DNA of 64,000 bases, from contig NZ_LQOX01000153.1 in the NCBI RefSeq assembly GCF_002102175.1, forward strand, positions 1 to 64,000. The letters run 5' to 3'. Each line of letters starts with the position of its first letter. Position 1 is the first letter of the stretch. A program made the position numbers and the translations under genes. This document shows, piece after piece, positions 25,969 through 35,300 of this stretch. Source of the DNA: Mycobacterium gastri. Lineage in GTDB: Bacteria; Actinomycetota; Actinomycetes; Mycobacteriales; Mycobacteriaceae. A model generated the notes under the pieces. It had not been told where the DNA came from. It did no database searches and worked only from the letters and a program-made list of their open reading frames with translations.

Positions 25969-25995
25969 TTGACGTGTATGTGCAACGTCTAGTAT
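25969..25995 (+). promoter_or_regulatory. Possible fdxC promoter
   Basis: TTGACG at 25969-25974 and TAGTAT at 25990-25995 resemble -35 and -10 hexamers, with a 15-base spacer that is short for SigA. They lie 103 bp before the fdxC start in the 278-bp gap with fadH, which otherwise holds no gene. Low confidence. Confidence 0.25.
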
Positions 25996-26097
25996 CAGTA
26001 ACCGAACGCTTCGCCGATCAGCGGCCCGGGGCCCGCGGTAAGGCAAGCAACAGCCCTACACTGAGCAGTATCTGCAGTACACGTTGAGGAGACGTCC

Positions 26098-26424
26098 GTG
26101 ACGTACGTGATCGCCGAACCTTGCGTCGACATCAAGGACAAGGCATGCATTGAGGAGTGCCCCGTCGACTGCATCTACGAGGGTGCCCGGATGCTCTACA
26201 TCCACCCCGACGAATGCGTCGACTGTGGTGCCTGCGAACCCGTGTGCCCGGTCGAAGCTATCTACTACGAAGACGATGTGCCGGAACAGTGGAGCCATTA
26301 CACGCAGATCAACGCCGACTTCTTTGACGAGCTGGGGTCCCCGGGTGGTGCCGCCAAGGTGGGGATGACCGAGAACGACCCGCAGGTGGTCAAGGATTTG
26401 CTACCGCAGGGCGAAGGCGACTGA
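26098..26424 (+). CDS. fdxC: 7Fe ferredoxin FdxC
   Basis: A 108-residue seven-iron ferredoxin. Cys spacing: C9, C17 and C21 in the N-terminal half (EPCVDIKDKACIEECPVDC), with the unusual C9-x7-C17 arrangement of a [3Fe-4S] centre. CVDCGACEPVC plus the following CP supply the [4Fe-4S] centre. It donates electrons to cytochrome P450s or other oxidoreductases. GTG start 26098 with GAGGAG immediately upstream (26088-26093). The next gene, an aminotransferase, begins 32 bp on and is probably cotranscribed. Confidence 0.95.
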   Translation: MTYVIAEPCVDIKDKACIEECPVDCIYEGARMLYIHPDECVDCGACEPVCPVEAIYYEDDVPEQWSHYTQINADFFDELGSPGGAAKVGMTENDPQVVKDLLPQGEGD

Positions 26425-26456
26425 CCAGGTACGCAGTTCCGCGCCCTGGCCGCCGG

Positions 26457-27551
26457 GTGTCGGCGTCCCTGCCGGATTTTCCGTGGGACACGCTGGCCGA
26501 CGCGAAAGCGCGGGCCGCCGCCCACCCGGACGGCATCATCGACCTGTCCGTCGGTACCCCGGTGGACCCGGTCGCGCCGCTGATCCGCGAAGCCCTGGCG
26601 GCCGCCGGCTCCGAGCCGGGCTATCCCGCCACCGCGGGGACCGCGCGGCTGCGTGAGGCCGCGGTTTCGGCGCTGGCCCGCCGCTACGGCATCACCGGGC
26701 TGGCCGAGTCGGCGGTGCTGCCGGTGATCGGCAGCAAAGAGCTCATCGCCTGGTTGCCGACGCTGCTGGGGCTGGGTCCGCGCGACATGGTCGTGGTGCC
26801 CGAGCTGGCGTACCCGACCTACGACGTCGGCGCCCGGCTGGCCCGGGCGCAGGTGCTGCGAGCCGACTCACTGACCCAGCTCGGACCGCAAACCCCGGCA
26901 CTGCTGTATCTGAACTCCCCGAGCAACCCCACCGGACGGGTTCTCGGGCTCGATCATCTGCGCAAGGTCGTCGGCTGGGCCCGCGACAGAGGCGTGCTGG
27001 TGGCTTCCGACGAGTGCTACCTCGGTTTGGCCTGGGACGTCGACTATCCAGGACCGCTGTCGGTGCTGCATCCGGCGGTCTGCGACGGCGACCACACCGG
27101 TTTGCTTGCGGTGCATTCGCTGTCGAAGACCTCGTCGCTGGCCGGCTACCGGGCCGGTTTGGTCGCCGGGGATGCGACATTGGTCGCCGAATTGCTGGCG
27201 GTGCGCAAACACGCCGGGATGATGGTGCCCACACCCGTGCAGGCCGCCATGGTAGCCGCCCTGGACGACGACGACCACGAAAAGCAGCAGCGGGAGCGGT
27301 ACGCGCGACGGCGCGGCGCACTGTTGCCGGCCCTGCGCTCGGCGGGTTTTGCCGTCGACTACTCCGAGGCCGGCCTGTACCTCTGGGCCACCCAGGGCGA
27401 GCCGTGCCACGACACGGTCGCATGGCTGGCCGAGCGCGGCATCCTGGTGGCCCCCGGTGACTTCTACGGACCGCGTGGTGCCCAGCACGTGCGGGTCGCA
27501 CTGACCGCCACCGACGACCGCATCGCCGCCGCGATAGAGCGGCTGCGCTGA
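26457..27551 (+). CDS. PLP-dependent aminotransferase (DapC-type, Rv1178)
   Basis: A 364-residue class I/II fold-type-I aminotransferase, in mycobacteria annotated as a probable N-succinyldiaminopimelate aminotransferase for lysine/peptidoglycan synthesis. The PLP-binding Lys is in HSLSKTSSLAGYRAG. Other family markers are YLNSPSNPTGRVLG (Asn/Pro/Asn loop) and VASDECYLGL. The C-terminal PGDFYGPRGAQHVRVALTATDD holds the substrate-carboxylate Arg. GTG start 26457. The substrate has not been established from sequence alone. It ends six bases from the convergent helicase gene. Confidence 0.9.
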   Translation: MSASLPDFPWDTLADAKARAAAHPDGIIDLSVGTPVDPVAPLIREALAAAGSEPGYPATAGTARLREAAVSALARRYGITGLAESAVLPVIGSKELIAWLPTLLGLGPRDMVVVPELAYPTYDVGARLARAQVLRADSLTQLGPQTPALLYLNSPSNPTGRVLGLDHLRKVVGWARDRGVLVASDECYLGLAWDVDYPGPLSVLHPAVCDGDHTGLLAVHSLSKTSSLAGYRAGLVAGDATLVAELLAVRKHAGMMVPTPVQAAMVAALDDDDHEKQQRERYARRRGALLPALRSAGFAVDYSEAGLYLWATQGEPCHDTVAWLAERGILVAPGDFYGPRGAQHVRVALTATDDRIAAAIERLR

Positions 27552-27557
27552 GCGGGC

Positions 27558-30374
27558 TCACCGCCAGGTGGTGCGCAGCTGGGTGGTGAGCGCGAGCGGG
27601 TTGTCGCCGCGGAACAGCTCGAGGATGGCCTGGCCCTCGGGGGAGTCGGCTCGCAGGTGCCGCGGTGGACCGATGTGCTGTTGCCATGACTGCAGCAGAG
27701 CGCCCAGTCGGTCCTTGCGGCGGGCGAACCACTGCGGTACGCCGTGCCAGGCGATGGCGCCGGGCAGCGGCAGTCCGACGACGGCGCGGGCCGCGAAGAG
27801 GCCCCGGGCAACACGCCCGGTGGGCGGTGTGAGGATCTTGCGTCCGACCAGGTAACGCGGTTCGGTCAGCGGGCCGAGTAGCTCGTCGAGGGCGGCGGTG
27901 AACCGCTGTGACTGCTCGGTGGGCACCCCGCCGAGTTCGCAGCGGATCCAGCCGTCGGGATCCACGGTGATTCGCAGCGCGTCGGATCCTCGGTCGGCGC
28001 CGCCGCCGGCCCGCAGCGCGTCCGCGACGGCCGCGGCCAGCTGCTCGAGCGCGTTGGGTGCCTGGGCCAGCCGACGGCTTTCGGCTCTGGCGGCAGCCGC
28101 CAGCAGCCCGACGCTGGTCGCGATGACGCCACCGGTCGTGACGGCTGCGGCGAGTGGGCCAAGGCTGGTGCCGGCCAACACGGCGCCGCTGGCCGCGCCG
28201 GCGAGGGACAGGCCGGCGCCGGCGGCCCTGGCCGCCGGCAGCGGACTGCGCCGGCCCGGCAGCGACGGGACCAAAGCCGACGCCGGGATGCCGGGTGCGG
28301 CGATGCCCGCGGAGCGCTGGGATCGGATGCGGATGGTTGCCACATCGGTTCCCTGGTAGGCCTGACCGATCCGCCACCACGCCCTGGCCTGGCCGCGTTC
28401 GGCGACGCGCCGCAGGGCCCGGGCGGTGATGCCGGCATCGGCCGGCGGCGGGCCGTAGGGCGACAGGCAGGGATCGCAATGGGTCACTCCCGACTCGATG
28501 AGCCCTTGCGGACTCGCCGCGAAGTACGCGTCGTGTTTGCGCACCAGACGCAGGTAGTCGGCGTCACCGCGCGGGTGATCGGGACTGACGCAGCACACCG
28601 ACCAGTTGTCGGCCACTTTGTCGGCGTCGGCGGGATCTCTGCGGAGTGCCCGGCCGCGCATCTGGGTGATCGCTCCCGGGGTTGTCGCACTGGTCAGGTC
28701 GACGGTGACGTTCACCGCGGCGCAGTCCCATCCTTCGCCCAGCAGGGCGCGGGTGCCGACCAGCACGCGGGCGCGTCCGGTCATGAAGTATTCCGTGGCC
28801 AGCGCGACCCAGGTGCGGGGGCCGAAGTTGCCGTTGCCCCGCACGATCCGCAATCCGGGATGGGTCCGCAGCGGCTCGGTGCACACCAGCGCGCCCCGGG
28901 CGGCGCAGAAGGCGATCAGGTCGTCTTCGATCGCGGCCGGACAGGCGAAGGTTTGACCCGTCACCAGCAGGGGACGCAGCGGGGTGCCGCGTCGATTGTC
29001 GGACGCGGCCAGCATCGCGGTGACCAGCTGCGCCGACCCGGACAGGTCGTTGACGGGTGCTCCCTTCAGCGACGTGGGGAGCGTGCCGGTCATCGATTCG
29101 AAGTCGCACAGCACCAGGGCCCGCAGCCGCGCCCCCAGCGCGGCGTCCTCGGCATCGAGGATGTGGGTCGTCGCCGCGACTTTCGACTCCGACAGCGCGC
29201 ACACCCGGTCCACGGGCGAGGTCGCGACGCGCACTCCGCGACTGGTGAGCCGGTAACCGAGGCCGGGCAGCACCCGTTTGATCGCGGTGAGCGCCTGCGC
29301 ATCACGCGGATCGTCGCTGTCTTGGAGGTGGCCGACGGCGAAGTCGGTCAACACGGTGACCCAATCCTGGGCGTCGGGTGCCACCCGGTGCTGCTCGCGC
29401 AGGCGGGCGCCGTCGGGTAGCGGGATGAGGCCGTCAAAGGCAAAGCGCAGACCGCTTGCGGCAACGGCGGGTTCGGCGCGCTCGAACGTCGACCACGCGA
29501 TCTGGTTGCCGTCGCGCGTCGACCGGTCCACGATGCGGATCCGCAGCCAGGCGGCCAGCGACATGCTGCCCACGTGCTGGTCGACGAGCGCCAGCATGAG
29601 ATCGGCGAAGCGGGCGCGCTCGGTCGCCATCCAGGCCTGCTCCTCCGGGGTTGGCCCGGTCAGGTAGACCAGTTCTTGATAGGGGGCGAGGTCGCCCTCT
29701 TTGACCAGGGCAGGTGTCGGGACGACGAAGTCGGCCGTGCCGAACAGCTCGTCATGCAAGGCCCGCTGCCACTCGGTGAGCGCGGTCGCCGGGGTCGCGG
29801 TCAGCCCGATCAGCGCCGTCCGCGGTCCCAGCACCGACACCAACGCCCCGACCAGTGCGCCCCACGTCGCCAGCAGATGATGACACTCGTCGAGCACCAG
29901 CGTCCAGGGTCCCAACGATGCGGCCCGCTCGATCAGCGCCCTGCCGTTGGGGTGCAGCAGGTCCAACAGGGCTTGCCGGTCCCGGGTGCGCAGGATCGCC
30001 CGCCGCACCGTGGCATCCGTTTCGCCGTCGATGACCGCCAGGGACTGATACGTCAGCACGTTCATCGCCGAGGTAAGGGCGCGGTCGGTCCCGCATGCCG
30101 GCGCCGACGGGTCCGGTGACGGAAACTTGGTATTCCACGCCGCGGCCCACTGTGCCTGCACCGCCGTGTTGGGAACCAGAACCAAGGTGCGCCGTCCCAC
30201 CCGGCGTGCGGCTTCCAGTCCGATCATCGTTTTTCCGGCGCCCGGCGGCAGCACCAGATACGACCGGTTGTCGCCCGTGGCGACATCGGCGTCGAACGCG
30301 TCCAATGCCTGCTGCTGATACCGCCGCCATTCCCCGGCGAAGCCCCGGGAGTGCAGGTCACGGCCAGGCTCCAC
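27558..30374 (-). CDS. Superfamily 2 DEAD/DEAH-box-like helicase (Rv1179c)
   Basis: A 938-residue SF2 helicase/ATPase. Motif I LPPGAGKT at about residues 42-49; Walker B as DECH in LVLDECHHLLATWG; motif III GLTATPATALTEWQ; motif VI region QMRGRALRRDPADADK, including the second arginine finger. The C-terminal third (from about residue 660) holds a short hydrophobic pair (LSLAGAASGAVLAGTSLGPL) and no recognised domain. This is similar to type III restriction or UvrB-like helicases, but no nuclease or methylase gene accompanies it, so a role in repair or defence is open. GTG start. Confidence 0.85.
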   Translation of the reverse strand: MEPGRDLHSRGFAGEWRRYQQQALDAFDADVATGDNRSYLVLPPGAGKTMIGLEAARRVGRRTLVLVPNTAVQAQWAAAWNTKFPSPDPSAPACGTDRALTSAMNVLTYQSLAVIDGETDATVRRAILRTRDRQALLDLLHPNGRALIERAASLGPWTLVLDECHHLLATWGALVGALVSVLGPRTALIGLTATPATALTEWQRALHDELFGTADFVVPTPALVKEGDLAPYQELVYLTGPTPEEQAWMATERARFADLMLALVDQHVGSMSLAAWLRIRIVDRSTRDGNQIAWSTFERAEPAVAASGLRFAFDGLIPLPDGARLREQHRVAPDAQDWVTVLTDFAVGHLQDSDDPRDAQALTAIKRVLPGLGYRLTSRGVRVATSPVDRVCALSESKVAATTHILDAEDAALGARLRALVLCDFESMTGTLPTSLKGAPVNDLSGSAQLVTAMLAASDNRRGTPLRPLLVTGQTFACPAAIEDDLIAFCAARGALVCTEPLRTHPGLRIVRGNGNFGPRTWVALATEYFMTGRARVLVGTRALLGEGWDCAAVNVTVDLTSATTPGAITQMRGRALRRDPADADKVADNWSVCCVSPDHPRGDADYLRLVRKHDAYFAASPQGLIESGVTHCDPCLSPYGPPPADAGITARALRRVAERGQARAWWRIGQAYQGTDVATIRIRSQRSAGIAAPGIPASALVPSLPGRRSPLPAARAAGAGLSLAGAASGAVLAGTSLGPLAAAVTTGGVIATSVGLLAAAARAESRRLAQAPNALEQLAAAVADALRAGGGADRGSDALRITVDPDGWIRCELGGVPTEQSQRFTAALDELLGPLTEPRYLVGRKILTPPTGRVARGLFAARAVVGLPLPGAIAWHGVPQWFARRKDRLGALLQSWQQHIGPPRHLRADSPEGQAILELFRGDNPLALTTQLRTTWR

Positions 30375-30410
30375 GAGTGCTCACCCTAACCAACCCTCAA
30401 GCAAGCACCG

Positions 30411-30446
30411 TCTTGGCAGAATGCATCGTCTTGGCAGAATGCATCG
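30411..30446 (+). repeat. Perfect 18-bp tandem duplication before the transporter gene
   Basis: TCTTGGCAGAATGCATCG occurs twice back to back (30411-30428, 30429-30446), with a further partial ATGC TTCG after it, 40 bp upstream of the GTG start of the KimA-like gene. Each unit contains TTGGCA and GAATGCATC (a half-palindrome ATGCAT), so it could be a doubled operator or promoter part. Confidence 0.7.
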
Positions 30447-30485
30447 AATGCTTCGTCAATGCTGCACGTTGGGTAAGGAGTGGTC

Positions 30486-32870
30486 GTGACCGCTTTGGCT
30501 CGCAATCCGGCCGCCAAGCCGGCTATCCCCCTGTCGGTCGGCGACATAGTCAAGCGGGTCTTTCTGGGCAAACCGCTCATCACCGAAAGCCTGACATCCG
30601 AGAAGCTGTCGAATCCCGTTGCGCTGGGCGCACTCTCGCCGGACGCCATCTCGTCGACGGCTTACGGTCCGGAGCAGATCCTGATCGAACTGCTGCCCCG
30701 CGCCGGGCTGGCGGCCTTCGCGTTGCTGTTGCCGATCACGGGCGTCATCCTGCTGATCCTGGTGCTGGTCACGGCTTCGTACCGGCAGGTCGTGATCGCC
30801 TACACGCGGGCCGGCGGTTCCTACATCGTGGCGCGGGAGAACTTCGGGCCGCGGGTCGCGCAGATCGCCGCGGCGGCATTGCTCATCGACTACGTGGTTA
30901 CCGTCGCCGTGCAGTCGGCGGCCGGGACGGTCGCGGTGGTGTCGGCCATCCCGGCGCTGGGTCCCTACAGCCTCGAAATCACAGTCGGTGTGGTGATCGT
31001 CATCTGCTACGCGAACCTGCGGGGCATGCGCGAAGCCGGCCGGCCTTTCGCGGTGGCGACGTACTTCTTCGTCATCATGATCGCCTTGACGATCATCACC
31101 GGTGTCGTCCGCCAAATATTCTGGGAATTACCGATATACGACCCTCAGCAACTGCCGGGGACGGTGCCCGTCCACCAGGGGAGCGGGTTGGTGATGGGCG
31201 CAACCATCCTGGTTCTGCTGCGCGCATTCGCCAACGGCGGTTCGTCGCTGACCGGCGTCGAGGCGATCTCCAATACGGTCGACGTGTTCCGGAAACCTCA
31301 GGGCCGCAATGCGCGTCGAGTTCTCACCACGATGGCCTGCATTCTCGGTTTCTTGCTGGCCGGTGTCGCCTACCTTGCCTATGCCACCCACGCCACGCCG
31401 TACCGCACTGAGTATCCTTCGGTGCTTTCGCAAATCGGCCGGGCGGTGTTCGGCACCGGGGTGATCGGACACGTCTTCTTCATTCTGGTCCAGGCGTCAA
31501 CCGCGGCAATCCTGTTCACCGGCGCCAACACCAGCTTCAACGGGTTTCCGGCCCTGGCCAGTTTCGTCGCCGAAGACCGGTTCCTTCCCCGGCAGCTGAC
31601 CAAACGTGGTTACCGGCTGGTTTTTTCGAACGGCATCATCACACTCACGGCGCTCTCGGTGGCGCTGCTGGTGATCACCGGCGGGTCGGTCAACGCGCTG
31701 GTCCCGTTCTACGCGATCGGCGTGTTCACCGGGTTCTCGATGGCCGGCTACGGGATGACCAAACACCACCTGACCCAACGCGAACCCGGCTGGCGTTACC
31801 GCCTGGCGATCAACCTGTCCGCAGGAATCTTGTCGACGGTTGTGGTGGGCATCTTCGCGGTGGCGAAATTCACCGAGGGTGCCTGGCTGGTCGTCGTGGT
31901 ATTCCCTGTGCTGGTGTTCGTGCTGACCCGGCTCAACCGGGAGTACCGAGCCGAGGCGGCCATTCTCGAGATGTTCCGGACCGACCGTCCCGAGGTGGTG
32001 AAGTACGCGCGCCACCGGGTGTATGTCTTCGTCAGCTCGGTCGACCTCTCGGTGCTCGAAGCATTGCGGTACGGAAAGGGGCTTCGGGCCGACGAGCTGA
32101 TCGCTGTGCATTTCATGGTCGATGCGGCCCAGGCCGCGCAGTTGCGCAAGCGCTGGAATCACTTCGAGCTCGAGACCCCGCTGCGGGTGGTGGACTGTCC
32201 GGATCGGCGCATCAACCGGGCGGCGCAGCTGCTGGTCGCCCAAGCGCGCGATGAACATCCAGATACCAACGTGACGGTGTTGCTGCCACGCCGAACTTTC
32301 GCGCCGGTGCTGGGGCGGCTGCTGCACGACCGCACGGCGGACAAGATCGCCCGGGCTGTCAGCCTGATTCCCGACGCCGCGGCGACGATCGTGCCCTACG
32401 ACGTCCAGTCCCGGATCAAAGAGGCCTACCCCGAGCGCTTCGAGCAAGGGGTTGCTCGGGTCCTGGACAAGTTCGAAGCCTGGGTTTCCCAGGACGACGG
32501 GTCGCCCGTCTACGCCTACGAGCATCCCGAGCGGCCGTCGTCGGTGATCACCGTGGCAGGGCTGATTCCCGGCCTGCGCGCGACCATCGAAGGGCGGGTC
32601 AGTCAGGTCCAGGACATCAGCAAACGCGGGCGGACCCAGCGATGGATCCTGGTGGGCGACGAGAGCGGAGACATCCGGATCGCGTTTCGCGACGGGCGCG
32701 GTGGCGCCGACATCCAGCCGGGTCAGCTGTTGCGGATCACCGGCAAGGCCCGCCAGGGCGGCAATCGACCCATGTGGATGCTCGACCCCGGCTACCACGT
32801 GCTGCAGGAGCCACCGACGAACCCGGATGCCGGAGACGCCGGAGCTGCGCAACAGGCCGGCAGACGATAA
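30486..32870 (+). CDS. APC-superfamily (KimA/KUP-like) transporter with C-terminal OB fold
   Basis: A 794-residue polytopic membrane protein. Residues 35 to about 480 make roughly twelve membrane helices; the signature LSPDAISSTAYGPEQILIEL resembles the helix I region of KimA/YdaO potassium transporters. A cytoplasmic domain of about 170 residues follows (HRVYVFVSSVDLSVLEALRYG ... DTNVTVLLPRR), like the universal-stress-type domain of that group. Residues from about 690 form an apparent OB-fold (ATIEGRVSQVQDISKRGRTQ ... GQLLRITGKA). I start at GTG 30486, five bases after AAGGAG; GTG 30480 overlaps that site. Substrate (K+ or amino acid) is inferred from the family only. It stands where H37Rv has pks3. 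Confidence 0.8.
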   Translation: MTALARNPAAKPAIPLSVGDIVKRVFLGKPLITESLTSEKLSNPVALGALSPDAISSTAYGPEQILIELLPRAGLAAFALLLPITGVILLILVLVTASYRQVVIAYTRAGGSYIVARENFGPRVAQIAAAALLIDYVVTVAVQSAAGTVAVVSAIPALGPYSLEITVGVVIVICYANLRGMREAGRPFAVATYFFVIMIALTIITGVVRQIFWELPIYDPQQLPGTVPVHQGSGLVMGATILVLLRAFANGGSSLTGVEAISNTVDVFRKPQGRNARRVLTTMACILGFLLAGVAYLAYATHATPYRTEYPSVLSQIGRAVFGTGVIGHVFFILVQASTAAILFTGANTSFNGFPALASFVAEDRFLPRQLTKRGYRLVFSNGIITLTALSVALLVITGGSVNALVPFYAIGVFTGFSMAGYGMTKHHLTQREPGWRYRLAINLSAGILSTVVVGIFAVAKFTEGAWLVVVVFPVLVFVLTRLNREYRAEAAILEMFRTDRPEVVKYARHRVYVFVSSVDLSVLEALRYGKGLRADELIAVHFMVDAAQAAQLRKRWNHFELETPLRVVDCPDRRINRAAQLLVAQARDEHPDTNVTVLLPRRTFAPVLGRLLHDRTADKIARAVSLIPDAAATIVPYDVQSRIKEAYPERFEQGVARVLDKFEAWVSQDDGSPVYAYEHPERPSSVITVAGLIPGLRATIEGRVSQVQDISKRGRTQRWILVGDESGDIRIAFRDGRGGADIQPGQLLRITGKARQGGNRPMWMLDPGYHVLQEPPTNPDAGDAGAAQQAGRR

Positions 32871-32909
32871 CGGTCATATGTGCTCGCCGGCGGCACCCAG
32901 TGCACCGGG

Positions 32910-34061
32910 CTATCCGCCCGATAGCGGACGCGGCATCGTGAAACGGCGCCGCCCGCTCCGCAAGACCGGGGTGCCGGTGCGTCGGGCGACGTTGCCGGTC
33001 ATCGGCCCCATGCCGGGCAGCCGGTTGGAGATAGCGTGCGGTGAGGCTGCGGCGCCTCCCGGAACAGCGCGAAGACCGGTTCCGCGGGGCTGCAGCGTCT
33101 CGCCAAGGCTGGGCTGCGGGATAGCCGACGTCCAGCTCTGCGGGACGGACAATCGTCCCACCGTCGCAGCGCGCCCCACCCGGGCAAGGACCGCACCGTT
33201 TTGTCCGGCCCGCACCGTGGTCGCCCGGCTAATCGGAATGGCCTTGGCTTCGGCCTGGACGTCGGAGCGGTAGAGCCCGGTTCCGAATCGGCCCGCGGAG
33301 GTGACGGTGCGGCTGAGGGCGGCAGCAAGATTCGCCGGGCCGGTGAGGGCATTGAAGTCGCTGACGAGCGTAAGCAACAAGGTCGGCCAGACCATCGACC
33401 AAGAACCCGAATGCCCTGCTGTGGCAAGGGGTTTCAGCAGCTGCGCCACAATGTGGCATAGTTTGGCGTGTCCGGCGGTCGAGGCGGCAACCAGATGCGC
33501 CGTCGCAACCACCTCGTCGGCTGGTCCGCCGTCAGTTGTGCTCTGCGGCGGAGCGCTGAGCGGCACCGACTGCGTCGCAACCAACGACGAAGCGGCATAA
33601 CAGTACATCGCTGCCGCGTCCTGTGCCCACATCTCCACATAGGCAGCCTCGGTGGCGGCGATCATCGGGGTGTTCTGACCGAAGAAGTTGGTTGCCACCA
33701 GCGCCGCAAGCAGGATGCGGTTGGCTGCAACTACTTCGGGCGGCACCGTTGCGGCGTAAGCCGCTTCGTACGCGGCCGCCGCTGCACGAGCCTGACCGGC
33801 GATGTGTTCAGCGTGCGCCGCTGTGGTCCGCGCCCACGCCACATACGGCGTGACGGCGCTGGCCATCGCGATGGCCGCGGCGCCCGACCAGTTGGTGTCC
33901 AGCAGCTCCGACAGCACTGTGGCGTAGCCGTCCGCGAACAGTTCCAGTTGCGCGGCAAGCGCCGCCCACGCCGACGCGGCCGCCATCATCGGTCCCGTGC
34001 CGGGCCCGGAATACATTCGGGCCGAATTGATCTCGGGAGGCAATATCCCGAAATCAAGCAT
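32910..34061 (-). CDS. PPE family protein, SVP subgroup
   Basis: A 383-residue PPE protein. The PPE motif lies within MLDFGILPPEINSARMYSGP; the PPE helical domain covers about residues 1-175 and would pair with a PE protein for ESX secretion. The subgroup marker GxxSVPxxW is at VGRLSVPQSW. The C-terminus is Pro/Arg-rich (RSGRRRFTMPRPLSGG). ATG 34061 has an AAAGG ribosome site at good distance; GTG 34067 is too near it. It is 48 bp behind a second PPE gene, likely one operon, with no PE partner beside them. Confidence 0.9.
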   Translation of the reverse strand: MLDFGILPPEINSARMYSGPGTGPMMAAASAWAALAAQLELFADGYATVLSELLDTNWSGAAAIAMASAVTPYVAWARTTAAHAEHIAGQARAAAAAYEAAYAATVPPEVVAANRILLAALVATNFFGQNTPMIAATEAAYVEMWAQDAAAMYCYAASSLVATQSVPLSAPPQSTTDGGPADEVVATAHLVAASTAGHAKLCHIVAQLLKPLATAGHSGSWSMVWPTLLLTLVSDFNALTGPANLAAALSRTVTSAGRFGTGLYRSDVQAEAKAIPISRATTVRAGQNGAVLARVGRAATVGRLSVPQSWTSAIPQPSLGETLQPRGTGLRAVPGGAAASPHAISNRLPGMGPMTGNVARRTGTPVLRSGRRRFTMPRPLSGG

Positions 34062-34109
34062 CGGCACCCTTTCTGTGCATGGACGGGCCGGGTTCAGGTA
34101 ACCGACGGA

Positions 34110-35300
34110 CTAGCCGCCAAGCGACGGGCGTGGCATCTTGAACCGGCGGGGCTCCACCCGCAATACGCTGCCGACGGTGGGCCGCGTCGAGAAGCCCGCT
34201 ATCGGCCCCATGCTGGCGGTCGGCGTTCCGGTGAGCATCTCCGGTGTCTCTGACCATGACGGGCCGCCGTCGAGTTCGGTGTCGGACAACCAGATCGGCT
34301 CTTCGGCAGCCGCCACGACCGGCGGATTTGCCGTCGCCCAGCCCTGCGGAACCGACAGCCGCCCGACCGGTGTCGCGTTACCTACACTCACCGCAACCTG
34401 GCCGCGAAGCGTTGCCGGAGCAACCGACTCGGCGCCCTTAGCTATCGCCTTCGCAGCGCTGCCGCCGGCCTGAATGCTGGATCGGTAGGCCCCGGTAAGG
34501 AAACTTCCGGCCGACGTGCTGGTACGGCTGAAATTCGAGGCCAAACTCGCCGGGCCGGCCAGCGTGTTGAAGGCGCTGAAGGCCGCTAGTATCGTTGATG
34601 GCCCCAGCCACCAGGAATGGGCCGAATGTCCACCCGCAGACAGGGTTTGCAGCTGTTGGGACACCGTCGACATCAATTGCGTCAGGCTTGTGTGCAGATT
34701 GCTGGCGGCCGATGCGGCGCCGGCTTGGGCCACCGCGGTGGATTGGGCTGCCTGCCCGACGGGGTTCGTGGTCTGGGGTGGTTCCCGGAAAGGGGTCAGC
34801 CTGGTCGCTGCCGACGAGGCGGCGGCGTAGCCGTACATCGCAGCCGCATCCTGGGCCCACATCTCCTCGTACTCGGATTCGGTGGCGGCGATGGCCGTGG
34901 TGTTCTGGCCCAGAACATTGGTTGCCACCAGCGTCGCCAACCGGTCGCGGTTGGCGATCACCAGCGCCGGCGGCACCGTCGCGGCGTACGCAGCCTCATA
35001 GGCGGCCGCTGCCGCACGAGCCCCGCTGGCAGCCTGCTCGGCCTGCGTTCCGGTCGCCGTCGCCCATGCCAGGTATGGTGCGACGGCACTGCCCATCGCA
35101 ACCGACGCACTGCCCGACCAACTTTCGCCTTGCAGGTGCGAGATCACGACGCAATACGCGCGCGATGTGGACTCCAAGCCTGCGGCGAGTGCCTCCCAGG
35201 CTGCGGCGGCTGTCAGCATTGACGCCGAGCCAGGACCCGAATACATTCGGCCCGAGTTGACCTCTGGTGGCAGGACCCCGTAGTCGAGTATCGGTATCAC
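34110..35300 (-). CDS. PPE family protein, SVP subgroup
   Basis: A 396-residue PPE protein, paralogue of its downstream neighbour. N-terminus IPILDYGVLPPEVNSGRMYS; PPE domain to about residue 180; SVP marker VGRLSVPQGWATA; same C-terminal ending (RRFKMPRPSLGG). I start at GTG 35300; the frame is open 18 codons further back but without PPE similarity. Both genes lack a neighbouring PE gene, so they must use a partner encoded elsewhere. Confidence 0.88.
   Translation of the reverse strand: MIPILDYGVLPPEVNSGRMYSGPGSASMLTAAAAWEALAAGLESTSRAYCVVISHLQGESWSGSASVAMGSAVAPYLAWATATGTQAEQAASGARAAAAAYEAAYAATVPPALVIANRDRLATLVATNVLGQNTTAIAATESEYEEMWAQDAAAMYGYAAASSAATRLTPFREPPQTTNPVGQAAQSTAVAQAGAASAASNLHTSLTQLMSTVSQQLQTLSAGGHSAHSWWLGPSTILAAFSAFNTLAGPASLASNFSRTSTSAGSFLTGAYRSSIQAGGSAAKAIAKGAESVAPATLRGQVAVSVGNATPVGRLSVPQGWATANPPVVAAAEEPIWLSDTELDGGPSWSETPEMLTGTPTASMGPIAGFSTRPTVGSVLRVEPRRFKMPRPSLGG

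Noticed and set aside
26743..28479. 578-residue minus-strand frame over the aminotransferase and helicase genes
   Set aside because: Pro/Arg-rich shadow spanning two convergent real genes.
30375..30485. c-di-AMP (ydaO-type) riboswitch before the KimA-like gene
   Set aside because: Only about 110 bp are available and a perfect tandem repeat fills part of them; the conserved riboswitch core is not recognisable.
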